Shown: one piece after another, positions 1-5,749 of the stretch
How the letters are laid out: the number at the start of each line of letters is the position of its first letter
Position numbering within the stretch: position 1 is the stretch's first letter
Source: Acutalibacter sp.
GTDB taxonomy: Bacteria > Bacillota > Clostridia > Oscillospirales > Acutalibacteraceae
DNA length: 10,517 bases
Assembly (NCBI GenBank): GCA_022801475.1
Contig: JAAWSH010000032.1
Span: 1 to 10,517, forward strand
Direction of reading: 5' to 3'
Notes under the pieces: model-generated
Databases searched by the model: none
What the model was told of the DNA's origin: nothing
What the model saw: only the letters and a program-made list of their open reading frames with translations
Made by a program: the position numbers and the translations under genes

Positions 1-42
1 ACCGCAAGAAATACTTTCGTGTTTCGAGGATTTTTAACACAG

Positions 43-76
43 AAACCGTTTGCCACTGGACAAAAAGACGGTTTTT
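43..76 (+). terminator. Possible rho-independent terminator of a gene left of the window
   Basis: AAACCGT (43-49) pairs with ACGGTTT (68-74) across an 18-base loop, and the second arm runs into TTTTT (72-76). A second T run follows at 81-84. The T tracts lie on the + strand side, so a gene entering from the left would be the client. The long loop and short stem make this weak. The rest of 1-137 holds no gene I can support. Confidence 0.3.
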
Positions 77-137
77 CGGAGTTTTAAGACAGACTCTAGC
101 CAGGCGTTTTTTAGAATCAGCGGAAGGAGATTTCAGG

Positions 138-662
138 CTACCACAGCCGCCTGTACAGCCCAGCCCCCGGGGGCTCGTCCCCATAAGTATACAGCACTTC
201 CCCCACGGCTTGGCCATCATAGCTGCTCTCCTGGTAGTCCCCCTTGGGCACAAAGCCGTACTTCTCATAAAAGGCCCGGGCCCTGCGGTTGTCCTTCAGC
301 ACCCACAGCAGGACCTTTTCCATGCCCTGGTCCCCCAGGGCCGCCACAGCCCGGTCCAGCAGCAGCCGGCCCCAGCCCTGGCCGGTGTGCTCCGGCAGCA
401 GGTACAGGGCCACAATCTCCCCGTAATCCGGGTACTTCCACCACCGGGAGGGGCAAAAGCTCACGGTGCCCAGCAGGGCCCCGGCCTCTTCCAGCACCAG
501 GTTTTGGCGGCCCTCCTTGACCGCGCCGCCAGCCCAGGCCTCTTTGGGCACGCTGTCCAGAAAACTATGGGGGATCAAATCCCGGTAGGCCCAGCGCCAG
601 CTCTTTTCATATAAAAGCCGCAGCGCCGGCAGGTCCTCTGGGCCCATGGGGCGGATGAGCAT
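138..662 (-). CDS. GNAT-family N-acetyltransferase
   Basis: This 174-aa protein is predicted to move an acetyl group from acetyl-CoA to an amine; the substrate cannot be read from sequence. It has the usual single-domain GNAT length. The acetyl-CoA binding loop is VALYLLPEHTGQGWGRLLLD (about residues 84-103), with GQGWG in the pyrophosphate-binding turn. The C-terminal motif is DNRRARAFYEKYGF (124-137), whose conserved N and Y are typical of the family. I chose the ATG at 662 because GAAAGGA (673-679) lies 10 bases upstream. A GTG three codons earlier would sit directly against that Shine-Dalgarno. The gene is transcribed away from the secreted-protein gene to its right. I see no clear promoter or terminator. 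The family call is firm, the function unknown. Confidence 0.9.
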   Translation of the reverse strand: MLIRPMGPEDLPALRLLYEKSWRWAYRDLIPHSFLDSVPKEAWAGGAVKEGRQNLVLEEAGALLGTVSFCPSRWWKYPDYGEIVALYLLPEHTGQGWGRLLLDRAVAALGDQGMEKVLLWVLKDNRRARAFYEKYGFVPKGDYQESSYDGQAVGEVLYTYGDEPPGAGLYRRLW

Positions 663-745
663 GGAAGTCACGTCCTTTCACATACTAAAAAAAGAAATTA
701 ACCGATTAAGCACTACACAGTTTTTAAAAATATGAATATTTGTTG

Positions 746-773
746 TTGACAAATCGAAAAATAGTTCTATACT
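746..773 (+). promoter_or_regulatory. Near-consensus sigma-A promoter for the secreted protein
   Basis: The -35 box TTGACA (746-751) is perfect, the spacer is 16 bases, and the -10 box TATACT (768-773) matches 5 of 6. Transcription should start near 780, giving a leader of about 72 bases before the ATG at 853. The first transcribed bases carry GTGACA twice (781-786 and 791-796), which could be a small direct-repeat operator or chance. The surrounding island is strongly AT-rich. Confidence 0.8.
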
Positions 774-852
774 AAAAATAGTGACATCTGGTGACAAAAT
801 AGAGCCTTTAGCCAAAAGACATCTTAGCACGTTGTTTTTAGAGGTGAAGCGA

Positions 853-1344
853 ATGAAAAATGGCTTGAAGCGGTTCCTTTTCGTAGGGCTTTCCATTATT
901 TTGAGTATCGGCTTATCCGGTTTTGCCGCGGTTCCCAGTGAGGCGGAAGCGGAGATTGCCGCTCGTCGGGAAGCCCAGCGCTATGCCTACATGGACTTGG
1001 AAAGCGCGCCGGAACATCTGAAAGAAAAGATTCTAGCGGCCAGGGAAGAGATGATTTACCGCTATTGCCCCGGCTGGTCCGCCAACGGATGGGAATGCGC
1101 CGTAATAGACCTGGAGACCGGCGAAGTGATTCGCAGGCTCCCGGATTTTTACGACCTTTTTCCCCGGGACTGGGAAATTCCCAAAGAGGAAGTAAGCGGG
1201 CCCGTGCCGGAACAGAAGCCCGAGCCCAAGTCCCAGCTTGAAATTGAGGAGAAAGAGGAAGAGCCGTCTTTGGCAGAGGAGACGGCTGCCCCTGTACAGC
1301 TGCTCTGCCAATCTCTGCCAGAGATGTACATGCTTACAAATTAG
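853..1344 (+). CDS. Small secreted protein of unknown function
   Basis: I do not recognise this 163-aa protein. Residues 1-33 look like a Sec signal peptide: basic K2, K6 and R7, a hydrophobic core at 8-24, and possible cleavage after A25 or at AEA (31-33). The mature part has a charged helical stretch (34-70), then a compact segment with two cysteines, YCPGWSANGWECAVIDLETGE (71-91), which could form a disulfide. Residues 108-145 are rich in P, E and K, like a flexible spacer. There is no LPXTG, lipobox or second membrane helix. The ATG at 853 is preceded by GAGGTG; the same frame is open back to 781, but that extension lies at the transcription start. After the stop, the +1 frame stays open to 1393 and encodes a hydrophobic tail (ISEEILKLLKLLLAIGC), so a lost or programmed frameshift is conceivable. 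Confidence 0.75.
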   Translation: MKNGLKRFLFVGLSIILSIGLSGFAAVPSEAEAEIAARREAQRYAYMDLESAPEHLKEKILAAREEMIYRYCPGWSANGWECAVIDLETGEVIRRLPDFYDLFPRDWEIPKEEVSGPVPEQKPEPKSQLEIEEKEEEPSLAEETAAPVQLLCQSLPEMYMLTN

Positions 1345-1397
1345 CGAAGAGATTCTTAAATTGCTGAAGCTATTGTTGGCCATTGGATGCTGATTTT

Positions 1398-1441
1398 GAA
1401 GGGACCAGGGCTTGGTTTTGCCAAGTCTTAGCCCCTTCTTT
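1398..1441 (+). terminator. Stem-loop, possible terminator of the secreted-protein gene
   Basis: Outer arms GAAGGG (1398-1403) and CCCTTC (1433-1438) enclose an inner stem, AGGGCTTGG (1407-1415) with CCAAGTCTT (1421-1429), around the loop TTTTG. The inner stem has two G.T pairs. A short T-rich tail (1436-1441) follows on the + strand. It lies about 50 bases after the stop codon at 1342-1344. The tail is short, so efficiency is uncertain. Confidence 0.5.
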
Positions 1442-1457
1442 GCGCGCCTTATTTGGG

Positions 1458-1483
1458 GCCGCTGGGGGGGGGCTCCCGGCGGC
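1458..1483. repeat. GC-rich hairpin with a nine-G run
   Basis: GCCGCTGGG (1458-1466) pairs with CCCGGCGGC (1475-1483), with one T.G pair. The loop overlaps a run of nine G (1464-1472). It lies 13 bases past the end of the HAD gene. There is no T run on the minus strand, so it is not a standard terminator for that gene, although it could stall polymerase or protect a 3' end. Confidence 0.45.
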
Positions 1484-1495
1484 TTCGCGCGCGGG

Positions 1496-2149
1496 TCAGG
1501 CTGAAGCGGTGCTTCTCAATTTTTCCATTGCCTGAAAAATCCCCCCCACAACCGGCGCACCAGTGGCCTCCAACCGGGCTGTGTCTTGGTGCCCCCCCGC
1601 GACCAAGACACAGGGGCATCCCACCGTCCGCGCCACCTGCCAGTCGTGGACCGTATCGCCAACAAACACTACATTTTGTGCTGAAAGGGCCTGTTCCGCC
1701 AAGTAGGCCCCCGCCACGCCCTCTTTGCCGCCGCCCAGGCCGTTGTCCACGCCCAGCAGAGCTTCAAAGTAGCCTAAAAGCCCCTGGTCCCGCACCTGCT
1801 CTTCCAGAGCCTCTTGGGCAGAGGCCGAAGCGATAACCTGCCGCCAGCCCCGTTCTCTCAATCGGGCCAGGGCCTCCCGGGCCCCGGGGCGCGGCCCGCA
1901 GCCTTTGGCCAGCCGGGCGTACTCCGCCAAATACTCCTCTGCCAGGGCCGGGAAAGGCTCTCGGTCCAGGTCCAGCCCAGCAGCCCGGTAGTATTCCCGC
2001 ACCGGAAAAGTGAACATCCGCCGGTAGCGTTCCACACCGCCCAGGGCTGGAAGCCCCCGCCGCTTTAGCAGCAGGTCCATGGCTTGGATACAGGCCCCCA
2101 CATCGTCCAGCAGGGTACCGTTCCAGTCCCACACCACGCATTTTTTCAT
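1496..2149 (-). CDS. HAD-superfamily hydrolase (phosphoglycolate-phosphatase-like)
   Basis: This 217-aa protein has all four HAD motifs. Motif I is WDWNGTLLDD (7-16), with nucleophile D8. Motif II is VIASAS (105-110). Motif III is lysine K142 in GGKEG. Motif IV is VFVGDTVHD (161-169), with acidic D165 and D169. An insert of mostly helical character at about 17-85 fits a C1 cap. Such proteins remove phosphate from small metabolites by way of an aspartyl-phosphate; the substrate is not readable. The second motif-I residue, normally Asp and the general acid/base, is Asn (N10, codon AAC). I recall DWNGTLLDD as a recurring variant in Clostridia, so this need not mean inactivity. The start ATG (2149-2147) overlaps the mtaB stop as ATGA, so translation is probably coupled and both genes share one transcript. 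Confidence 0.88.
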   Translation of the reverse strand: MKKCVVWDWNGTLLDDVGACIQAMDLLLKRRGLPALGGVERYRRMFTFPVREYYRAAGLDLDREPFPALAEEYLAEYARLAKGCGPRPGAREALARLRERGWRQVIASASAQEALEEQVRDQGLLGYFEALLGVDNGLGGGKEGVAGAYLAEQALSAQNVVFVGDTVHDWQVARTVGCPCVLVAGGHQDTARLEATGAPVVGGIFQAMEKLRSTASA

Positions 2150-3435
2150 GGCAGCAGCTCCCCCGTCATAGCGTCCCCCTGCAGGCCGGTCAGCTCTGCC
2201 TCCCGCAGAACTCCGGCCAGGCTCTCCGGGCTTTTTACCAGCACCGGGGTGTAGTTGGGGGTAAAGCCCTCCCATACCCCGGGTTCCGCCTCCTGTTCAA
2301 AGAGCACCTGGGCCCGCTGGCCTATCTGGGACAAGAAAAAGGCCCGCCGCCCCATCTCTGCGGCCGCTATCATCCGGCGGCTGCGCTCCTCCTTTACCCT
2401 GGGGGACACCTGGTCCGGGGCCCGGTCCGCCACAGTGCCCGGCCGGCGGGAATAGGCGAACACATGGGCTTTGGCAAAGCCCACAGCTTCTACAAAGGCC
2501 AAGTTTTCCGCAAACTCCGCCTCTGTCTCTCCGGGAAAGCCCACCATCACATCCGTGGTGATGGCGCAGCCGGGAAAAGCCGTCCGCAGGTCCTCTACAA
2601 TGCCCATGTACTCTTTGGGGGAGTAGTGGCGGTTCATGCGCTTTAGGGTGGCGCCGCAGCCGCTTTGCAGGGAGAGGTGGAACTGGGGGCAGAGCTTGGG
2701 CTGGGCCCGCATCTGGGCAATGACCGGCGGGGTCAGGCGTTCCGGCTCCAAAGAGCCCAGCCGCACCCGGCAGACGCCTTCTATGGCGCAGGCGGCCTCC
2801 ACCGCGTGACAGAGGCTAAGACCCAGGTCCTGGCCATAGGCGGGCAGGTTGATGCCCGTAAGCACCACCTCCCGGTACCCGGCGGCGGCCAGGCTTGCTG
2901 TCTCGGCCTGGATCTGCTCCACGGGTTTGGAGCGCACCCTGCCCCGGGCATAGGGGATGATGCAGTAGGTGCAGAAGCGCTCACAGCCGTCCTCAATCTT
3001 TAAAAAGGCCCGGGTGTGGCCCTGCATCCCGCTGATACGCATGGGTTCAAAGGCCTCGCCCTTTTCGTGGGGGGCGATGTCCACCACCCGCTGTTTGGTA
3101 GAGAGGTACTCCATCACCCGCTGGCCCAGGGCGGCCCGGTTGGCGTTGCCCAGAACAATGTCCGCGTCTGGAAAAGCCCCGGCCTCTTGGGGAAAAGCCT
3201 GGGGCCAGCAGCCGGTGAGCACGCCAATGGCTCCGGGGTTTTGGCGCTTGGCCCTGCGCAGGGCCTGGCGGGCCTTTTGGTCGCTTTGGGCAGTGACTGT
3301 GCAGGAGTTCACCACCACCAGGTCGGCGGGGCCGCTGCCCGCGGGCTGAAAGCCCTGGCCCAGCAGCTGTTCCAGCATGGCCTGGCTCTCGTATTGGTTG
3401 ACCTTGCAGCCCAGGGTAATGAATTTGACTGTCAT
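2146..3435 (-). CDS. mtaB: MtaB-type tRNA N6-threonylcarbamoyladenosine-37 methylthiotransferase
   Basis: This 429-aa radical-SAM enzyme should add a methylthio group to t6A at position 37 of ANN-decoding tRNAs, giving ms2t6A. The N-terminal UPF0004 domain carries the three cluster cysteines C10 (TLGCKVNQYES), C45 (VNSCTVTAQSDQKAR) and C76 (LTGCWPQ). The radical-SAM cluster is C151-x3-C155-x2-C158 in GCERFCTYCIIPYARGR. The C-terminal 60 residues (about 370-429, with the typical WEGFTPNY) fit a TRAM domain. The KVNQYES signature and length favour MtaB over MiaB or RimO. The ATG at 3435 has GGAGG five bases upstream. An upstream in-frame ATG at 3516 has no Shine-Dalgarno and would add a hydrophobic tail encoded by AT-rich repeats. 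The gene is first in a two-gene unit with the HAD hydrolase. Confidence 0.94.
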   Translation of the reverse strand: MTVKFITLGCKVNQYESQAMLEQLLGQGFQPAGSGPADLVVVNSCTVTAQSDQKARQALRRAKRQNPGAIGVLTGCWPQAFPQEAGAFPDADIVLGNANRAALGQRVMEYLSTKQRVVDIAPHEKGEAFEPMRISGMQGHTRAFLKIEDGCERFCTYCIIPYARGRVRSKPVEQIQAETASLAAAGYREVVLTGINLPAYGQDLGLSLCHAVEAACAIEGVCRVRLGSLEPERLTPPVIAQMRAQPKLCPQFHLSLQSGCGATLKRMNRHYSPKEYMGIVEDLRTAFPGCAITTDVMVGFPGETEAEFAENLAFVEAVGFAKAHVFAYSRRPGTVADRAPDQVSPRVKEERSRRMIAAAEMGRRAFFLSQIGQRAQVLFEQEAEPGVWEGFTPNYTPVLVKSPESLAGVLREAELTGLQGDAMTGELLP

Positions 3436-3450
3436 GGGGACCTCCAAAAA

Positions 3451-3506
3451 ATAGGATAGAAGGGAAAAATAAGATAGAGGACAAAAAATAAGATAAAGGA
3501 CAAAAA
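3451..3506. repeat. Three imperfect 18-19 bp AT-rich tandem repeats upstream of mtaB
   Basis: Units start with ATARGATARA and end in a run of A: 3451-3468, 3469-3487 and 3488-3506. The last two are ATAAGATAGAGGACAAAAA and ATAAGATAAAGGACAAAAA, differing at one base. The array starts six bases upstream of the mtaB Shine-Dalgarno, so in the mtaB sense it is a pyrimidine-rich leader. I see no good sigma-A promoter with correct spacing in it. Confidence 0.65.
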
Positions 3507-3525
3507 GAGGGAACATAGAAAGGGT

Positions 3526-3547
3526 CCAGGGGAGCTTGCTCTCCTGG
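3526..3547. repeat. GGTCCAG-type hairpin
   Basis: CCAGGGGAGC (3526-3535) pairs with GCTCTCCTGG (3538-3547) through one G.T pair, with loop TT. It is preceded by GGGT. It has the same design as hairpins at 5632-5647 and 8993-9013. No T run lies next to it on either strand. Confidence 0.6.
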
Positions 3548-3729
3548 CAGGGGTCAAGGGGGCGGCGGAGGCGACCTTATCACCTGCCGGCCCGGCCGGA
3601 GCTGAACGACCTCCACTGGGGACCAACGCCCTTAGCGGCGCGAACCAAAACGAAGTGGTCCATCACGCCTAACCCGACCCCCTCGACGAAAAAGGGAGCA
3701 CCAGACGAGCGCCGCCAAAAAGCAGCGAG

Positions 3730-3761
3730 TTGCAAAAATCAGCGAAGCGAGATTTTTGCAA
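3730..3761. repeat. 11-bp inverted repeat with a GCGAAGC loop
   Basis: TTGCAAAAATC (3730-3740) and GATTTTTGCAA (3751-3761) are perfect complements. The ten-base loop AGCGAAGCGA contains GCGAAGC, a sequence known to form an unusually stable mini-hairpin in DNA. No T run follows the stem on either strand, so it is not a typical terminator. I suspect a dispersed repeat. Confidence 0.7.
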
Positions 3762-3796
3762 GAGCGGCCCTTTAGCACCCAGCCCCCCAAGAAGGA

Positions 3797-3838
3797 GCCC
3801 GTATCGGCCCAAAACGTATTTTCCTTGCCAATACGGGC
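3797..3838. repeat. GCCCGTAT inverted pair of the dispersed repeat family
   Basis: GCCCGTAT (3797-3804) and ATACGGGC (3831-3838) are perfect complements, 26 bases apart. Both arms belong to a wider motif, GCCCGTATTGGCTAAAG, found at 5374-5390 and, inverted with one mismatch, at 6931-6947. This links the prfB-mtaB gap to the repeats around the RING/zinc-ribbon gene. Confidence 0.5.
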
Positions 3839-4070
3839 ACAGCCACACCCCAAAGCGGCGGGGGTCGGTCCGCTGTTTCGGCGGCGTTCCGCCGGCGAAA
3901 GGCGCTGGGGGCTGGCGGCGCGGGAACGGGTGGTCCCGCCCGGCCTGGGGGGAACGGTTTTTATGGCCGCGCCCCACTGGTGCTTGTTGCCGCGCCGCTA
4001 GGTCAAGGGATAGGGCCGCGGGGCTCTGCCCCGCACCCCGCCGGGGGAAATCCTTTCCCCCCGTCCCCCT

Positions 4071-4098
4071 GCCGCATTCTGCGGCGTTTTTCTCTTTT
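4071..4098 (+). terminator. Terminator-like hairpin facing into the 3' end of prfB
   Basis: GCCGCA (4071-4076) pairs with TGCGGC (4080-4085), loop TTC. On the + strand it is followed by GTTTTTCTCTTTT (4086-4098). The stem lies just past the prfB stop, but the T tract is on the + strand, antisense to prfB. On the prfB strand the stem is followed by a G run, not by T. It may shield prfB from transcription coming from the left, or help end prfB transcription imperfectly. Confidence 0.5.
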
Positions 4099-4103
4099 GA
4101 CGC

Positions 4104-5231
4104 TTACTCGACGTCTTGGCCCAGGGCGTTCTGGCTTTGGGCCGTGAGATACGCGTTAATGAACCCATCCAGGTCCCCGTCCATCACCCCGTTTACATTG
4201 CCGGTCTCGTGCCCGGTGCGGTGGTCCTTTACCATGGTATAGGGCATGAACACATAGGAGCGGATCTGGCTGCCCCAGGTGATCTCTTTCTGCTCGCCCT
4301 TGATGTCGCTGATTTTTTCCAGGTTCTCCCGCTCCTTGATCTCCACCAGCTTGGAGATCAGCATCTTCATGGCCACGTCCCGGTTCTGGTACTGGCTGCG
4401 CTCCACCTGGCAGCTGACCACAATACCAGTGGGGATGTGGATGAGCCGCACGGCGGAGGAGGTCTTGTTTACCTTTTGGCCCCCCGCGCCGCTGGCCCGG
4501 TAGACCTCCATTTTAATGTCGTCGGGGTTTATTTCCACACTGTTGTCCTCGTCGATTTCCGGCATGACCTCCAAAGAGGAGAAGGAGGTGTGCCGCCGCC
4601 CTGCCGCGTCGAAAGGAGAAACCCGCACCAGCCGGTGCACCCCTGCCTCGCTTTTCAGGTAGCCATAGGCGTTCTCGCCCTCCACCAGGATGGAGGCGCT
4701 TTTCAGCCCGGCCTCGTCCCCGTCCAGATAGTCCAGGGTGGTCACCTTAAAGCCCCTGCGCTCGGCCCAGCGGTTGTACATGCGAAAGAGCATCTCCGCC
4801 CAGTCCTGGGCCTCGGTGCCGCCCGAGCCCGCGTGGAAGGTAAGAATGGCGTTGTGGCCGTCGTACTCGCCGGTAAGCAGGGTGGAAAGGCGCATGTCCT
4901 CAATCACCTTTGCCACGCTGTCGATCTCGGCCTGAATCTCCGGCAGCAGGCTAAGGTCCTCGGCCTCGTCTCCCAGCTCAATCAGGGCAGTGGCGTCCTC
5001 GCAACGGGCGCACAGCTTCTGGTAGTTCTCGTCCTTGGCCTTTAAAGAGGCCAGCCGCTGGGTAATCTTCTGGGCCTCCTGCATGTTGTCCCAAAAGCCG
5101 GGCTCGGCGGTTTTGTGCTCCAGCATATCCACCTCTTCCCGCAGCCGCTCCAGGCCCAGGTTGTCCCGCAGGGCGGAAAGGGCGGCTTCCCGTTCTTCCA
5201 GCTGGCGCTTTAGTTCTTCAAATTGCAGCAT
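4104..5231 (-). CDS. prfB: Peptide chain release factor 2
   Basis: This 375-aa class I release factor should read UGA and UAA in the ribosomal A site and trigger peptide release. It has the RF2 stop-recognition tripeptide SPF (205-207) rather than the PxT of RF1. The catalytic GGQ (250-252) is in ASGAGGQKVNKTSSAVR. An N-terminal coiled-coil-like domain (about 1-110) is complete. The programmed +1 frameshift at about codon 25 in many prfB genes is absent: this region reads LRDNLGLER (21-29) with no CTT-TGA, so the gene is one continuous frame. The ATG at 5231 has only a weak Shine-Dalgarno (GAGTG). The gene has its own promoter (5278-5306). A four-codon reading frame ending in UGA lies just upstream. 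A 668-base gap separates it from mtaB, so they are probably separate units. Confidence 0.97.
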   Translation of the reverse strand: MLQFEELKRQLEEREAALSALRDNLGLERLREEVDMLEHKTAEPGFWDNMQEAQKITQRLASLKAKDENYQKLCARCEDATALIELGDEAEDLSLLPEIQAEIDSVAKVIEDMRLSTLLTGEYDGHNAILTFHAGSGGTEAQDWAEMLFRMYNRWAERRGFKVTTLDYLDGDEAGLKSASILVEGENAYGYLKSEAGVHRLVRVSPFDAAGRRHTSFSSLEVMPEIDEDNSVEINPDDIKMEVYRASGAGGQKVNKTSSAVRLIHIPTGIVVSCQVERSQYQNRDVAMKMLISKLVEIKERENLEKISDIKGEQKEITWGSQIRSYVFMPYTMVKDHRTGHETGNVNGVMDGDLDGFINAYLTAQSQNALGQDVE

Positions 5232-5237
5232 CTATTT

Positions 5238-5252
5238 TCACTCGCTTTCCAT
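5238..5252 (-). other. Four-codon leader ORF (MESE-UGA) upstream of prfB
   Basis: ATGGAAAGCGAGTGA lies inside the predicted prfB transcript, about 20 bases from its start. Its UGA ends six bases before the prfB ATG and in the same frame. A weak GGA lies six bases ahead of its ATG. RF2 is the factor that reads UGA, so this could be a feedback element replacing the missing frameshift. It could equally be chance; nothing here shows it is translated. Confidence 0.25.
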
Positions 5253-5277
5253 GATGATTCCGATTGGGTGTTTTTCT

Positions 5278-5306
5278 ATTATACAGAATCTTTTGGCAAA
5301 TGTAAA
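5278..5306 (-). promoter_or_regulatory. Sigma-A promoter of prfB
   Basis: On the minus strand the -35 box TTTACA (5306-5301), a 17-base spacer and a perfect TATAAT -10 box (5283-5278) form a strong promoter. The start should be near 5271, giving a leader of about 40 bases before the prfB ATG. Confidence 0.82.
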
Positions 5307-5313
5307 TCCCCCC

Positions 5314-5461
5314 GCTCACTTGCCGGTGTAAACCGCCAGCCCAGCCAGCGTGGACAGGGGCCGAAGGAGTGGGGCCCGTATTGGCTAAAGAGAGACATCA
5401 AAGAAAGGCCCGTGCCGGAAGTGTCCAGAGAAACGCGCTGGCTGGGCTGACCGTTACCACC
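5314..5461. mobile_element. MITE-like element with terminal inverted repeats
   Basis: AGCCCAGCCAGCG (5338-5350) and CGCTGGCTGGGCT (5436-5448) are perfect 13-bp inverted repeats. Extended outward to 26 bp (5325-5350 against 5436-5461) they still agree at 22 positions. Inside, TGGACA (5351-5356) and TGTCCA (5422-5427) also pair, and the core has GGGGCCGAAG (5357-5366) and GCCCGTATTGGCTAAAG (5374-5390). The leading 37 bases (5314-5350) recur in the same direction at 6854-6890 with 30 matches. No reading frame suggests a transposase, and I cannot see target duplications with certainty. A non-autonomous element is an inference. Confidence 0.5.
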
Positions 5462-5615
5462 CGGGGAGGGCGGGGCTTTGCCCGATTCCGCGACATTGGA
5501 TGCAGCGTCACGCTGCCGGAAGCGCCCAGAGAAACGCGCTGGCTCGGCTAACCGTTACCACCCGGGGAGGGCGCAGCTTTGCCCGACTCCGCGACATTGG
5601 GTGCAGCGTCACGCT
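5414..5615. repeat. 101-bp tandem duplication
   Basis: Bases 5414-5514 and 5515-5615 are two adjacent copies, matching at 93 of 101 positions with no gaps. Each starts GCCGGAAG, contains CGCTGGCT, GTTACCACCCGGGGAGGG and CGCGACATTGG, and ends in the first arm of a GCAGCGT-C-ACGCTGC palindrome (5502-5516 and 5603-5617). The first copy starts inside the MITE-like element, so the two structures overlap. Confidence 0.85.
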
Positions 5616-5631
5616 GCCCGCGACGAATGGT

Positions 5632-5647
5632 CCAGCGCTTGCGCTGG
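5632..5647. repeat. CCAGCGC-TT-GCGCTGG hairpin
   Basis: Seven-base arms at 5632-5638 and 5641-5647 flank a TT loop, preceded by GGT. The 15 bases 5636-5650 (CGCTTGCGCTGGGCG) occur exactly inverted at 6795-6809, on the other side of the RING/zinc-ribbon gene. Confidence 0.7.
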
Positions 5648-5686
5648 GCGGATTTGTTAACAGAATGAAAAATTGTGGCGGTACGG

Positions 5687-5715
5687 TTGCACTTTTCAGA
5701 AAAATCGTGTACAAT
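5687..5715 (+). promoter_or_regulatory. Likely promoter of the RING/zinc-ribbon gene
   Basis: A -10 box TACAAT (5710-5715) lies 17 bases after TTGCAC (5687-5692), which keeps the key TTG of the -35 box. It sits in an AT-rich island between the repeat array and the gene. The start would be near 5722, leaving a short leader that contains the Shine-Dalgarno GAAGGA (5737-5742). Confidence 0.5.
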
Positions 5716-5749
5716 AATACATTATTATTGATAAGAGAAGGAATGGCGT

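Larger units (their letters stand above)
3548..4103. other. Gene-free intergenic stretch rich in hairpins
   Basis: No convincing gene lies between prfB and mtaB. Open frames here are proline/arginine-rich, lack Shine-Dalgarno sequences or run into prfB on the other strand. The stretch holds the hairpin at 3730-3761, the GCCCGTAT inverted pair at 3797-3838, and a GC-rich cluster at 4018-4085: GCGGGGC/GCCCCGC (4018-4034), GGGGGAAA/TTTCCCCC (4043-4061) and GCCGCA/TGCGGC (4071-4085). It looks like a patchwork of intergenic repeats. Confidence 0.6.

Noticed and set aside
3436..3516. N-terminal extension of mtaB from an upstream ATG at 3516.
   Set aside because: The extension is encoded by AT-rich repeats, has no Shine-Dalgarno and is not typical of the family. 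The ATG at 3435 has GGAGG and starts at the conserved TLGCKVNQYES region.
3632..4242. Several overlapping open frames on both strands between mtaB and prfB (up to 170 codons).
   Set aside because: They are rich in R, P, G and C, lack Shine-Dalgarno sequences, pass through hairpin repeats, and one runs into prfB in antisense. They look like translated intergenic repeats.
4116..5045. A 309-codon open frame antisense to prfB.
   Set aside because: prfB is certain on the other strand. The antisense frame is a by-product of GC-rich codon use and has no start signal or domain.
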